Shown here in pieces: positions 25,420-46,355 of a DNA stretch of 64,000 bases. The DNA is taken from the NCBI RefSeq assembly GCF_001640805.2, contig NC_066838.1, positions 12,549,132 to 12,613,131 on the forward strand, given 5' to 3'. The DNA comes from Lates calcarifer (Eukaryota > Chordata > Actinopteri > Centropomidae). Position 1 is the stretch's first letter. Each line of letters begins with the position of its first letter. The position numbers and the translations under genes are program-made. The notes beneath the pieces are model-generated. The model had not been told where the DNA came from. It did not search any database and saw only the letters and a program-made list of their open reading frames with translations.

Positions 25420-26078
25420 GAGCTACGTTATCGTTTGCAAACCAGCTAGGAGTTTAAGATTTAGTTTATTTTTAGATCTCGCTTTCAGGTACAGTGAAAT
25501 TAGCACTTAGCTTTTTAACACCTTTAGTAAAAGTATTCTTTTAATTTGAGTCTTTGGGATTGTATAAAACAACGGAGCGCTTGAAAAAAAGTGGTGACAA
25601 TGCTAAATGTCAGGACAAACACCTCCACCTAGAGGCGTAAATAAATGAATAAATCATGTTTTGTTTCCTATAACTGTAGAAACATTTATAAAATCAGATA
25701 CAAGGAAATAGAATTAGAAAAGCACTTCAGCTTGACAAAATCTTAACTCACTGTCCAATTACTACTTTGATTTTCCTATCTCATGGTGTGGTCATCAGTG
25801 GAGGGGCTCTGCTCATCTTCATAACAATAGAGCAAATTACATCTGCTGAGGAAGACTGTGGTATGGCACTTGGGTGTTGTCTTGTTTGTACATGTGTTAT
25901 ATGTGATAGTTGTTTTATATGTCACGTGTCAAGTTTTAGTTTGTTAAAGATCATTTTCCATACTTACAGACATTCTATTCTATTCTATTTGCTGGTGGGG
26001 GGATGCCGCGGCAAAAGCAGTCACGTGGTAAAACAACTTTCGCGTCGTTGCCATGGAGTTGTTTATGAAAATCCGCTG
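24364..26078. other. Head-to-head interval between def6 and troap
   Basis: It holds the def6 5' flank, A/T-rich sequence, degenerate repeat-like pieces around 24700-24950, and a long poly(T) tract at 25382-25416. No coding gene is supported. It is also where genes of human 6p21 type give way to genes of human 12q13 type. Confidence 0.55.
25382..25416. repeat. Poly(T) tract of 35 bases
   Basis: Uninterrupted T run. It may be the poly(A) tail of a retroposed copy on the minus strand or simple slippage; no clear retroposon body was identified next to it. Confidence 0.9.
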
Positions 26079-26316
26079 CTCATTGGTCGGAGATATTGTC
26101 ACGACCAAAGTGCGCGCTGTCATTGGTTGGTACGGCTTCCTATTGCGACCAATGGCGAAGCGCGCTTTTTACAAACTGCTGCGAGTCCAGGAAGTTGACA
26201 GCCCTCCGCAGTGTGAAAGGACGCAACAAGGGATCTTTAAATCTCCAGAAAACGCCTGGAAAACGAAAACATTCGGAATTAATTGTATCAGAAAGGCTTT
26301 ATTGGATGCTCAGAAG
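26079..26316 (+). promoter_or_regulatory. troap promoter with three CCAAT boxes and non-coding exon 1
   Basis: CCAAT boxes occur as ATTGG at 26082-26086 and 26122-26126, and as CCAAT at 26149-26153. TTTAAA (a CHR-like hexamer) lies at 26236-26241. A GTAAGT donor follows at about 26316, so 26170-26315 is a likely untranslated first exon. Evenly spaced CCAAT boxes plus a CHR are typical of G2/M-expressed genes, fitting a mitotic protein such as tastin. The 88-codon frame beginning 26053 is judged non-coding. Confidence 0.5.
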
Positions 26317-26866
26317 TAAGTAACAGTGGCCCTTTTGTATTTTGAAAGTATGTTAAGTGTGTGGTAAACGGCTTTATATGCGCATGTAGCATGTGCTAAC
26401 GATAAAAGACCCTAAATGTACCCTTCTGCTCGAGTCAAAGCTCATTTCTCTTGGTAATGTTTGTAGTTAAAGCGTTGGTTTTAACCGTGCGCAGGCTTGG
26501 CTGCTGTCAGTTATGTGCTCTGTTGATTGGGCAAATAAATGTCATTATTTATTGTCTGATTAGTGTTTTTAACAGCACCACTGATGGTGGCCTTTGGCTT
26601 CCCGGAGCTTTAGCTTTAGCAACTGATTTTGTTGCTCCTTATCTTCGGAACAAACGTTAAAGCTTTGGAAGGAATCGTAGTCTGATGTTTTTATGTCTGC
26701 AGGTCCATGCTTTGTGTATTTTGTCCACATGTGTACTCACTTTGCTATTGGCTTGTATGATGTTTCATGCTTGGTTGCTCTTCATTTGTTTTTGTTTTTT
26801 ACATTTTTTTGTTCCTCTAGTTCTTCTTTACTCCTTCACCACCCACTTCCTCCTCCTGTTATCATT

Positions 26867-29800
26867 ATGGATTCATCTGCAGTCCTTCGTCAGCAAAGTC
26901 AGAACAAAATCCACAGTGACTTTAAGAGGTAAGCCATTTTAAGTATGAGACACACTGCTTCAGTTTATATGCTGCTGGGTGATGAATATAAAGTTGAAAG
27001 CACCAACAGAAATGTATCTGTGGCACAATGTATCCAAGACTGCACCAAAGCAGATTTGTAATCTCATTTACTTATTTTTTTGATCACTTATTCCTTACTT
27101 AAAGCTAAACTTTAGATTTTATTTTTGTTAAGGCAACATTCATCAGCTGATTGTGTAGACTGTGGACTTTTAAAGTAAAGTAGGAAAAATAGTTGTTTTG
27201 GTATTGTTACTGGAATTCAGTTCACACTCAGATAGTCACCCAAAATCATGGCACTGTCAAAGTCACTCACATCACATTTTTTCCCCTGCATGCATACCTG
27301 CATCTGCCTGATTTTATGCACTGCACTGCTGCCACACGTTTGGTTGATTTGCATGAATAAGCAGGTGTTCAGGTGTTCCAAATAAAACACTTGGTGAGTG
27401 TAGTTGAGCTTCTTGTTTTGCAAATGACTGCTTTTTTGGTCACACAGAATGAAGAATGAACATAACAAAATGCCAGCGAACCCAAAGCCTTCCAAACCTG
27501 TGTCTGCAACTCACCTTTCTAAACAAAACAGTGAGAACAAAGACCCAGGAATCTCAGAAATAGGTAGAAAGGCAGCTGTGCGACCAGGTGTAAGCAGGCT
27601 TCCGGTGCTTGCAAAGTCTCTTCATCTCCAGACTCCCTCAGACTTCAGTCAGTCTCACTGTAGGTGGGAGGAGAAACCTCTGGCTGTAAGTGCCTCCCTC
27701 CTGTCCTGTAGATTTTAATGTTTTTATTTGATTGGATAACTTTTATATTGTTAATAATACTCAATCATTTTAATACAGGGGAAAGCTAAGAAGAAAAAGC
27801 CATGCACCAGGCCTGTGCCGTTTAACTTCTCTCAGCCCAAGAGTTCAAGAACAACCAGCGAAAAACACCAGCCCATAACATCACAGACTGGCACTCATGC
27901 TGTCCAACCTGAAAACAGTGTATGCAGTGCTCGACTAAAGACCCAGAACATTAATTCAAAATCTTCTAAACATCCAGCTGTGTTAAACAGCCATGTGGAC
28001 TCAACACATAAGTCTCACGGAAAGGCTACAGAACACCTGTCAGAACAGCCTGGGCTTCCCAACACTTTTAAGACTTCAGCTACTTTGTCCAATCCTCTGT
28101 CAGCCATTCCTAATAACACTCTGCATCAGAAGAGCACTCCTTCTTCTGCACAGCCTGCTCTCAGTGCAGAGACATGTTTGGAAAACATGAACCAGCTCAG
28201 TCTCAAAGATCCAACCAAGACATCGCAGAACGCACAGCTGACCACGCAAGTTACTGGTAAGTTTAGCATGTTATTGACTTGACATGCCATTTCTGTTTTG
28301 AACAGTATCACTGAATATACCTGCATCTTACATTTCTAGCCATGTAGATACATTTGTTTATATTTGGTAGTAACAACTGCCTTTCTCCAGGTAGATAAAT
28401 GTATCTCACCTTAGCAACAACACAACTGGTAGTTTATGATTGTCCTAGTGAACAGTTATCATCAGTGTTTCTTAGGTTGATTTTATGTATTTCAGACAAA
28501 GGGGAGAACTTCCAGTCTGACCATGCTGCTTTGCTCAGTATCCTCCGGAACGAGGGAATAAGTGTCACAGGTCTGGGATCTGCAACTCCACAGTGTAAAC
28601 CGTATAACTATCTGGTAAGGTGGTTTGATTCTAGTTGTTAACTGGATTCTTTTACATTGTCTTTTGGTCCCTACACATTTACTGACTGGGTTCTTTCAGG
28701 TGCTTAATGTTTTATTTTTGTAATAATAATGATTTAAACGTTGAACAGTTTTAAAGTCATAAATCCTGTTGTTCGCAGCCCCAGCGAGTGTCTGTCATGA
28801 AGAGTCGACAAAAAGCTGGAACCACCACAGGTTAGCATAAGACTGAGAACATGATTTGCAACAGAACTGCAAAGTGATGTCTTGGTATGCTTATTTACTT
28901 GTAGGGCTACAGATAATTATTTATTTAAAGGACAAATTTGATATTTTGCTTGTTAGATGTCTTGCTGAGAATTATGTGAGAACATGCTCATGTCTGTTTG
29001 GTAAATATGCGGCTGGGGCTAGCATCCAGTTAGCTTAGCACAAAAACCGGAAACATGGGTTAACAGCCACCCTGGCTCTGTCCAGAAGTAACAAAACAGA
29101 AAGTGTATGGATTAAACAGAACACTTACAATGTATTAATTTGTCTGCTTTAGAAGTGCTGATAGTCTGATGTTACCATTGGACAGAGCCAGCTGGTTAAT
29201 TGTTTCCCCCATTCCTTGATTTCAGACTCTAGTTTTAATCCACAGCTAACCAGTTGCTGGATGCAGCTTCACATTTTACTGTACAGACATAAGAGTGGTA
29301 TTGATCTTATGTAATTCTCAGCTAGAAAGTGAAAAGGTTGCGTTGTTCCTTTAAGTTAGTGGTTTTTATTCTATCACTATCACACACACTATCTAATGTT
29401 TTTAATCTTATGTGGTCGCCAGTGAAAAACCCAAAAAAGTGATAATAAACAGAGAAAACAAGTAAATTTTAGCTTGATAATAAACAATACAGTATAAGTA
29501 AAAGTGGTCTTTGCATATCCAGTGACTCTGTGCTCTTTGTGCTCTTCTTACAGGAGCAGTGAAGTCTGTGCAGTTCTCCCCAGACCCCGGTGCACTGCAA
29601 AGTATCCTCCAGAACGAGGGGGTTGAAGGCTGGAGGGGCCGTAGGCGCCACACCCCGAAACTCTGTCTGTCCATCAGGCAGAGGCACTTCAGTCTACACA
29701 GTACGTAAATATTAAATGTGTTTTCACTTCTGCTCTTCTACTTCTTCTTACTCTGTTTGTTGTAGCTTTTTATATTACTACACTGCCTTTGAAATGCAAA

Positions 29801-32106
29801 CACACAGTTTCATTTTGTCTGTTGGTTCCTTTCTCAGGCTCAGAGAGTGCCGGTGAGGAAAAATCATGCAGAGGCGACTGGCGGACCAGTGGGTAAGATG
29901 CAGCAGTATTGTTCTTGTTATCTCATAAAACCTAATGCACCTCTTATCTCTTTGTCCTTTCATCCTGATGTGACTCGCCTGTTTTATCCTCAGCAGTAAC
30001 GCTCAAAGAGACTCCGCTGAAGAAATGGACTCCACAGAGAGTCCGTGACACCAGACATCAGCCCATGTCTGCTATGGTCAGTATATATGTGCTGTATGTT
30101 CATATTCTGTCTGTTTGGCATGTTGTATTTCCTGCAGTCACTTCTTTATCTCATGATGCTGCTGTCCTCAGAAATGGCATCTGTCGACACAACAGTCACC
30201 ATACGCCGGCACGCCCGTGCTGAGGAGCAGCAAAACCAACCTTCAGCCGCACCAGGAGGTGAGAGCAGGATGTCAATTTGTTAATGTGTATATAGAGATT
30301 TTACACAACTCTGTGCATTACAAGAATATTGTCCATTAAGAAAACAAAAAAGGTGTATGAACAGCCAAAGTCAGAGAATAGAAATGGTTCTTGAGGGGGT
30401 CTTTCTATGAATTCAAGGCAGCTCCATCAAAGGCTTGATGACTTTTTAATTTTCAGTTTAGATAAACTGAATGGTTGCAACATTTCAGAAATTTAAAGAT
30501 GATGTTGATGGTAATAATGACACATCACTGTTGCACTGGCGAAACTACAATAAATGCACCTCAGAACAAAGCACATGTATGATAGATAGTTATCATCCAA
30601 AACATTTTACTGCTACCAGTACGGCATATATTTTAACCAGACGTGAACATGCTGTTCTTTGCTCCAGATCACAATCATATGACTTTCCCATTTGTTAGCA
30701 GGAGATCGTCCAGCGATTATTTGATGAACCAGATGATGAGCAGAACACTAATGTGACTGACAAAGATCCCGAGACACGAGCAGAGCAGCTCCCAGTTCAA
30801 GCCTCAAGTGTAAGAAATCCAAAACTTAACGACCACACATGAATCACAATTAAATTTTATTTCTTTATCTAGTTTGTATTTATTTATAAATCTCTGTCTG
30901 TTGTTTTGTTTCCTCTTCCACTTCTCTAGACTAAAACCCGCTGTGAGGAAAAAGCAGAGACAAGCAGGGCTAACACCAGTGAGGATGAGGAGAGGGAGCA
31001 GGGGCAGAGGACTGTGGGAGGACAACCTTTCATCCAAGCACCGCAAAGAGAGTCTGTCATTTTTTTCTCAACGGGCAAAAAGCTGTTCAGAGCCCCACGT
31101 TTTGAGAAGCAGGAGAGCTCATCTGATCAGCATGGTCCAGTTCCATCACAGCAGAGAAAGGTGCTGCCAGTACATGAGGAGATGTCATCTGCGTCAGAAC
31201 AGACCTGTCAGATCAACCTGCCTGTTCAGAGTCTGCACAGAGGTAACACTGACGCATCACATCCCCATAAAATGACCATGTAACGTATTTTATTTCCTCT
31301 GCAGTTTGTGAACATTAGCTTGGATTGCCACTGCAACACCTGTTTAAGAGTGACCTTTTTTTTCTGTCACAGACATCATTGTTCAGAAGAGCTATGGATT
31401 GAGTCCTGCTGTGGCGTTGCTGCGTAAGCGTCTTCCTCCTCTGGAGGAGCTGCGCATGGACGAGGAGGTGGCCACCTACACCTCGGTGTCTGTCCCCGAT
31501 GCCCCTGGGTTTCTCCCCCCTCGGCCTCGCTGTGAAAACCCTCTGGTCTCCATCCTGCACTTTGAAGAGTCCTCTGTGAGTTCACCTCTGGTAGTATGAA
31601 ATGAAGTATGAACGGTGCGATGTGTAGTCACTGACCTCAATAATCACCTTAATGAAACAATAATATATGTCACACAATATTTGTCACTTGTTTTTATTAA
31701 ACACAGTGTTCAGTCAATTCAGTATAAGTAAGAGAAAATTCTTTACAATAAGACTCTTTACAAAATATGACTCAGCATAAAGACTGGAAACCTAATTATT
31801 AATCTTCTAATCTAATGCTCAGCAAGAAATACATATATGTTCAAAATGTTGAACTATTCCTTAATTACGACACAATATGATACAACATTGTGAGGTATTA
31901 CAAACCAAAAGTTGTCACATTAAATTAGATTGTGAATGGGACCTAACACTTTGATACATTAAACATATAGATATTCTTTGTGTGTATACACAGATACACA
32001 AGTTAATAACATTTTTCCCTTTGTTTTCCAGAGATTTGTTCCAATTGGCTTCAATCTCTCCTCTGGTTCGTCTTCTCCACAGAGCTCTCCACTGCAGGAG
32101 AGATGA
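26867..32106 (+). CDS. troap: Trophinin-associated protein (tastin); reading frame broken by one extra base in exon 7 of this model
   Basis: Thirteen coding exons: 26867-26928, 27448-27685, 27779-28256, 28496-28614, 28779-28830, 29554-29700, 29838-29892, 29994-30076, 30172-30258, 30702-30809, 30930-31242, 31373-31575, 32032-32106. Counting the untranslated first exon at 26170-26315, the broken exon is the seventh exon of the transcript. Phase holds everywhere except there: the frame entering it (QFSPDPGALQSILQNEGV) differs by one base from the frame leaving it (PRNSVCPSGRG ... YTAQRVPVRK). Removing one G from the G5 at 29618-29622 gives 672 residues. Read as is, translation stops at TGA 30048-30050. 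Recognition rests on similarity to human tastin: an N-terminal NSENKDPG-like motif, the paired DxxALxxILxxEG segments (one in 28496-28614, one in 29554-29700), QRLFDE, and the C-terminal LRKRL ... VSILHFEESSRFVPIG block. Human-type Cys-rich repeats are absent. Known role: spindle and centrosome integrity in mitosis. Confidence 0.85.
28925..29354. mobile_element. Foldback MITE in a troap intron
   Basis: The left end TTAAAGGACAA and right end TTGTTCCTTTAA are inverted. The similarity continues far inward: GCTGAGAATTA, ATGTCTGT, GCATCCAG and CTGGCTCTGTCC on the left all have complements in order on the right. The 430 bp element is thus almost a long hairpin. The inner words match a dispersed repeat I recall from many fish genomes. 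It has no coding capacity. Confidence 0.75.
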
Positions 32107-32597
32107 TTTGCACTACAAGCACAGTATTTGTTTTGACTGTGAATATCCAGAGTGGATAAGCTCACTCTGGTGGACTGTTGAGACTTTCTTTAGTAGAACT
32201 GCCGATGTTTGTCCAACACTGTTACCAGCCGTAATACACGCCCAAAGATCATTGCTGGGATCATTTTTATTTTATTATTATAGATGCTTTCGAAAAAGAA
32301 TAGAGGTTATATCTGTGAAATGAGGCATCTTTTATACTACAGGCATTCATGCTTGACAATAATGTAGATGTACAGATATTACATATAATGTTTATTACAT
32401 GAATCCAAAACTAAATGTTGGAAAGATAAAAGTTTGTAAAAGGTCAGTGAAGACTCTGGACTTCATCAGTGTTATAGCTTTAGTACACATGTAGAGTAGG
32501 AAGACATTGTTATTTGTTGTTATCTGCAATTTTGAACAAACCAGAATCTTGTTGTGTGGATTGAAAATGATTAAAGTTCTTAATGTACAGTGTTTAT

Positions 32598-32603
32598 AAT
32601 AAA
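32598..32603 (+). terminator. Poly(A) signal AATAAA of troap
   Basis: Exact AATAAA about 490 bp after the troap stop. The 3' UTR between (32107-32597) is A/T-rich without other features. Confidence 0.55.
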
Positions 32604-34069
32604 TGTAAATATGTTACAGTTGAGTCGTGTATGGTTTTTCTTTCAGCTCTTGAAGTTGTTTAAAGGGGCACTCCACCAGTTTAACACAAACAGGTGTGAG
32701 TTGTACTGTATAATGTCCTCTGTGGCACAGAACGCAGCTCTCTGAAGTCTGAGAAAATGTCTAAAACTCTGAACCGAAAGCCTGACTTACAAACTGTCAG
32801 CATGGTGTTTTACAAATATGGGTGTTTACCAGGCAGGGAGGGTTTAACGACAGTCTGATATTGGTTGTATTATGGGAACTGATCCAGTGTTTTGGGGGCT
32901 TAACCCACACTGAGGACTAAAAGTCAGGTTTAGTTCTTACTCGATTTGTCAAACAATAGAAAATCTGTTGTCAACATTTTTGATAATTATGTGAAAGTTT
33001 GAGTAATTCATTAGGGATAAATGCCAAATATTTCCTGGTTCAAGTTGAAATGTTAGAATATGCTGCTCTTTTAATCACATATATCATAGTAATTTTAATA
33101 TCTTTGGGTTTTGTATTTTTCACAAGCACTTACTGAAGCTAAATGTAAAATGTACTGATAATGAAACCCAAGATTTGCTGTGTGTTAATTGTACATGACA
33201 CAAAAAAGTTCAGGTTCTAATGTGGACATTAGTCAGTCTAGACAAAAATATTACATAAACCTGTAGGATCTCTGGGCTGTTGCCTGCTTTGTTTGTGTGT
33301 CACCCCAACTTTATCAAGTCCAATACTAAGTTGCAGAGTATCTCTTGAACTATAATCACAATAGTCACATTTTGTTTTGGCTCCCAGAAGCAACCAGAGT
33401 CTCTTATCAGGACTTCAGGCAGTTATTTCTCCCCAAGTCTTATTTCTTGCTGTCGTCACTCTCACAAACTCCTCAGCATTAAAATGTGGAAAAGATGTAT
33501 CTTTATTGCATGAAACAACATACACCATAATGTCTTGCATTCCCCAGATTGTCTCTGAGCCAGATGTAGAGTTCAAGCCTTTTTCTGGAAACATGGTACA
33601 AAGTGCATGGGTCAGCATCATGTTAAATCATGTGACACAGTGGAAAGGAAACAGTATTAACACTGCATACAGCACAGCACGTATGAAACACAGCCTGCTA
33701 CTGGATCAGCTCGACTCTGAAGGACAGTTTCCATTTGGGTGATGTAATGTCAAACATAATGATGGGTTCCTGAGACCAAAATAACATGAATAATATAGTA
33801 TCTGTTTTGTTTATTGACTAATGTGTGAATTGACACATTGTTTGAGTTCAGGATCCTTCATTCTATTTTCAGTTGTGGCTGTTCTTCTTAGGGCCAATTT
33901 CATGTGTAGAAGTGACAAAATGAGCCACAAAATGACACATTTTCTCACAAAGTCCATTATTTTGTTGCTTTGTCTTAATTGGAAACAATTAAGCTGCAGC
34001 GGATTCAAACAGTTTCCTGTCACATTAGAGCCACATGCATTGTGTTTGCCTGCCTGTAACTGTCCACTG
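32604..34069. other. Intergenic stretch troap-pfkm with repeat fragments
   Basis: A MITE-like left end TTAAAGGGGCACTCCACC begins near 32660, but no matching right end was found. The stretch 32940-33120 resembles the interior of a dispersed fish repeat (for example ATATCTTTGGGTTTTG). The 121-codon frame at 33377-33742 lacks an ATG start at its head and a known domain. No gene is supported. Confidence 0.5.
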
Positions 34070-34200
34070 CAGGTGGTTACAGGACCTGATGTATATTTAG
34101 TAGAGCTGTGTGACTGAGTGGTGGAGGGTGTCAGCGGGAGGGGGGCTCTGGGCAGGATTAGGAACAGCAGTCTATAAAGCCTGTGCATTCACATGTTCCT
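34070..34200 (+). promoter_or_regulatory. pfkm muscle-type core promoter: E-box, MEF2-like site and TATA box
   Basis: CAGGTG lies at 34070-34075, an A/T-rich TGTATATTTAG at about 34090-34100 (nine of ten positions of the MEF2 consensus on the opposite strand), and TATAAA at 34173-34178, about 120 bp before the ATG. This combination is what skeletal-muscle genes use. Transcription would start near 34205. Inferred from motifs and position. Confidence 0.5.
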
Positions 34201-34297
34201 CCCTTGAGAAGTAGAGGGTGAAGGAAGAGCAGCCACTCTGTTCTCTCTCCTTTTCTTCTCCCTTCGCCGCGCCTACCTGCCTGGTTCCTCCCGCAGC

Positions 34298-44166
<9,869 letters not shown>

Positions 44167-44413
44167 ACTCAGTCTACAGGGACAGAGCAGAGCAGTTTTT
44201 CTGTTCTATTACAAAGTGTTTTTTCTTGTCCAACTACCTGTCCTCATGCCTTGGTTAAAGAGCTACTGTCTTACTCTTTGTTATTGTGAATGTGATAAGT
44301 GCTTTCTTGTTGAATTTAGTGTTTTGTGGTACTGCCAGCTCTCAAAAATGTTCAGTGAATCAATTTTGCAGAAGATGCAAGATTTCAAGAAACAGATTAA
44401 TCAAAAAATAAAT

Positions 44414-44415
44414 AA

Positions 44416-44455
<40 letters not shown>
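44414..44455. repeat. (TA)n(TG)n microsatellite in pfkm 3' UTR
   Basis: TA dinucleotides at 44414-44429 run into TG dinucleotides to about 44455. Confidence 0.9.
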
Positions 44456-44737
44456 ATAGTCCTGAGAAATGACTGCATATCACTAGGAGGATCTTATTCT
44501 CAATGTTGTGTCGATATTAAAGTCACATCAACACATGTACAGTACACTGAAACCAGTCACTAAATTGCATGTCTGTGAAGACTCTGGAAGTGTCAAGTCA
44601 AAGGTAAATGGACTGGATCAAACACATCATGATGGCTGTGATTACAAATGAAATCCTCAGTCCCTGGATCATAATATGTACCATTTACAAAAACAAAATT
44701 CTGAAGGGAACATTGGACTGTGGAGCCTGATAATCCA

Positions 44738-44743
44738 ATAAAA
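44738..44743 (+). terminator. Poly(A) signal AATAAA of pfkm
   Basis: Exact AATAAA about 570 bp after the pfkm stop codon, giving a compact 3' UTR that contains the (TA)n(TG)n tract. Confidence 0.55.
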
Positions 44744-45042
44744 CCTAGCTATTTACCAGTGGATTACTGTGTGATCTTTGATCAACCTTTTTAGGTAAAT
44801 TTGAGTGTTTTCACTGGCTTATCACCTGTTCTTGATTGCATCTCAAGAAGGTGGGAAAAAGTGATTACATCACAGCTCTCCCTTTCTCTTGATGCCACAC
44901 AAGAGGTCATAGACCATTCACTAAACCATCAAGATCACTAACATGGTAGCAGTGTATCAACTAAAACAGAAGAGAAAAAATGTTACTTCTGTTACTGGTA
45001 CTATTGTTACTGCTGGGAACACAAAGAATGATTTTACATGTC

Positions 45043-45470
45043 CAGTATTGTGCAAAAGATTTAGGCACCTTAGATGTTTAGATTCTTACCCATCATCATT
45101 ATCAGTGCCATCAGGGTGACCTCTGATCGGAGTCTTGAAGAGCTATCTTCAGCCTCAATGAGTCCTGCATCAGATGGCCTGGCCCCCACAGAGTCCTAAT
45201 CTCAACGTCATGGAGTCAGTCTGAGATTATATAAAGAAACAGAAGACACTGAGACAAGGTCTCCAACAACTGACCTGCTGAGTACTTTGAAACACTGTGC
45301 ACAAGTGTACAAAGGATAATTGGTGCTGTTTTAAAATATGAAATATTGATTAGATTTGGGCTTTTTCTGTTTACTTAACTTTGCATTATTTGATCAATAA
45401 TAACTGTTAATGGCATTATTTTTGAAAGTATATTCTCTTTACTTTTAGTCACTACAACTTTTGCTCTGCA
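45043..45470 (+). mobile_element. Decayed Tc1-like DNA transposon with transposase fragment
   Basis: Starts CAGTATTGTGCAAAAGATTT and ends in a degraded inverted counterpart (CTACAACTTTTGCTCTGCA). Between 45171 and 45270 a frame reads MAWPPQSPNLNVMESV, the C-terminal DDE-transposase signature of Tc1 elements (WPPQSPDLN), then hits an in-frame TGA followed by DYIKKQKTLRQ. The downstream piece GTGCACAAGTGTACAAAGG ... TTGGTGCTGTTTT is the usual tail of this family. Most of the transposase gene is gone, so it is an inactive, internally deleted relic. Confidence 0.7.
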
Positions 45471-46274
45471 TTGTAAATGTATTGCATGACACAACAGAGT
45501 ATGTAAAAGGATTTTGGGCCTGCAGAGAGGGAAGTCCATGTTTGGAGGTGTATATTTTAATCTGGTTGCAGAAATATGGTTTGAATGTGAAAATTAAACA
45601 AAGGTTTGCGTCATCCTCCAGAAACAAATCATCAGTGCATTTTATAAGGTGTCGTAAACTCCTCTTTGTATGATCCAGCATTAGAAACGGACGGTTTTTC
45701 ATTGTAAATACAACAATAAAACATACACGCATTAATCTGCATGAATGCACACTTTTGCTTTAAACACACGGGGGTGGTCCTCCGTTTGTAAATACTGGGA
45801 TTAAGTACTTCACTGAAACATAAAATACTGCAGAAAACTACAGTGCGGGTCCGGAAAAGGAAAAGGAAATGGTTTCTGCAGAGGTCACCCAGAACTCGCG
45901 GTGGCAGCCGGGACGTCGGCGGACTGTGTGCCTGCGCTGAGGAGAGGTGCGTGTCCCCAGTGTCCGCTCCGGTCGCCCGGTTAGGAATGCGCCTCACGAA
46001 CCCGGTGTGTTGTATAATATTTGGTGTAACGCCAGCGGAGACCGTGGTGTGAGAAGAGTCATGTTTTGGCATCGCTTGTACCATTAGTGTCTCGGCGTGC
46101 AGGTTTGATTCATTGAGCTAGCTGTCGCTCCGTTGATTCATAGCACGCTAGCTTGCTAGCCTCCGTCTGTAGCGTACCTGCTAGCCGGTTAGCTAGCTAG
46201 TAGCTAGTCTTGAGTTCGTTGCTGACCGATCCAGTCCGACAGGAGAGGACCAGACAGACTGCTGAACCCAGCCG
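45471..46274. other. Intergenic stretch and CpG-rich 5' region before larp4
   Basis: Up to about 45840 it is A/T-rich with nothing notable. From about 45880 it becomes CpG-rich, and at 46120-46215 it is packed with GCTAGC/GCTAGCCGGTTAGC-type words. This is the probable larp4 promoter and 5' UTR. Confidence 0.5.
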
Positions 46275-46355
46275 GTGTTTCCAGAAAGAGGAGGTGGTGG
46301 TGGCAGGCGGGGGCCGGGAGAACGCGACGGGGTGGAAGTGAGTCAGGAGCGGCTG

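Noticed and set aside
26053..26319. 88-codon frame over the troap promoter and first exon
   Set aside because: It runs through the CCAAT boxes and does not continue in phase into the next exon, where MDSSAVLRQQ begins a frame that fits all later exons. Treated as promoter and 5' UTR.
33377..33742. 121-codon + strand frame between troap and pfkm
   Set aside because: It begins at a non-ATG codon, has no known motif, and lies beyond the troap poly(A) signal.
45632..46084. 150-codon minus-strand frame upstream of larp4
   Set aside because: It crosses from A/T-rich intergenic DNA into the CpG promoter with no domain or consistent codon bias.
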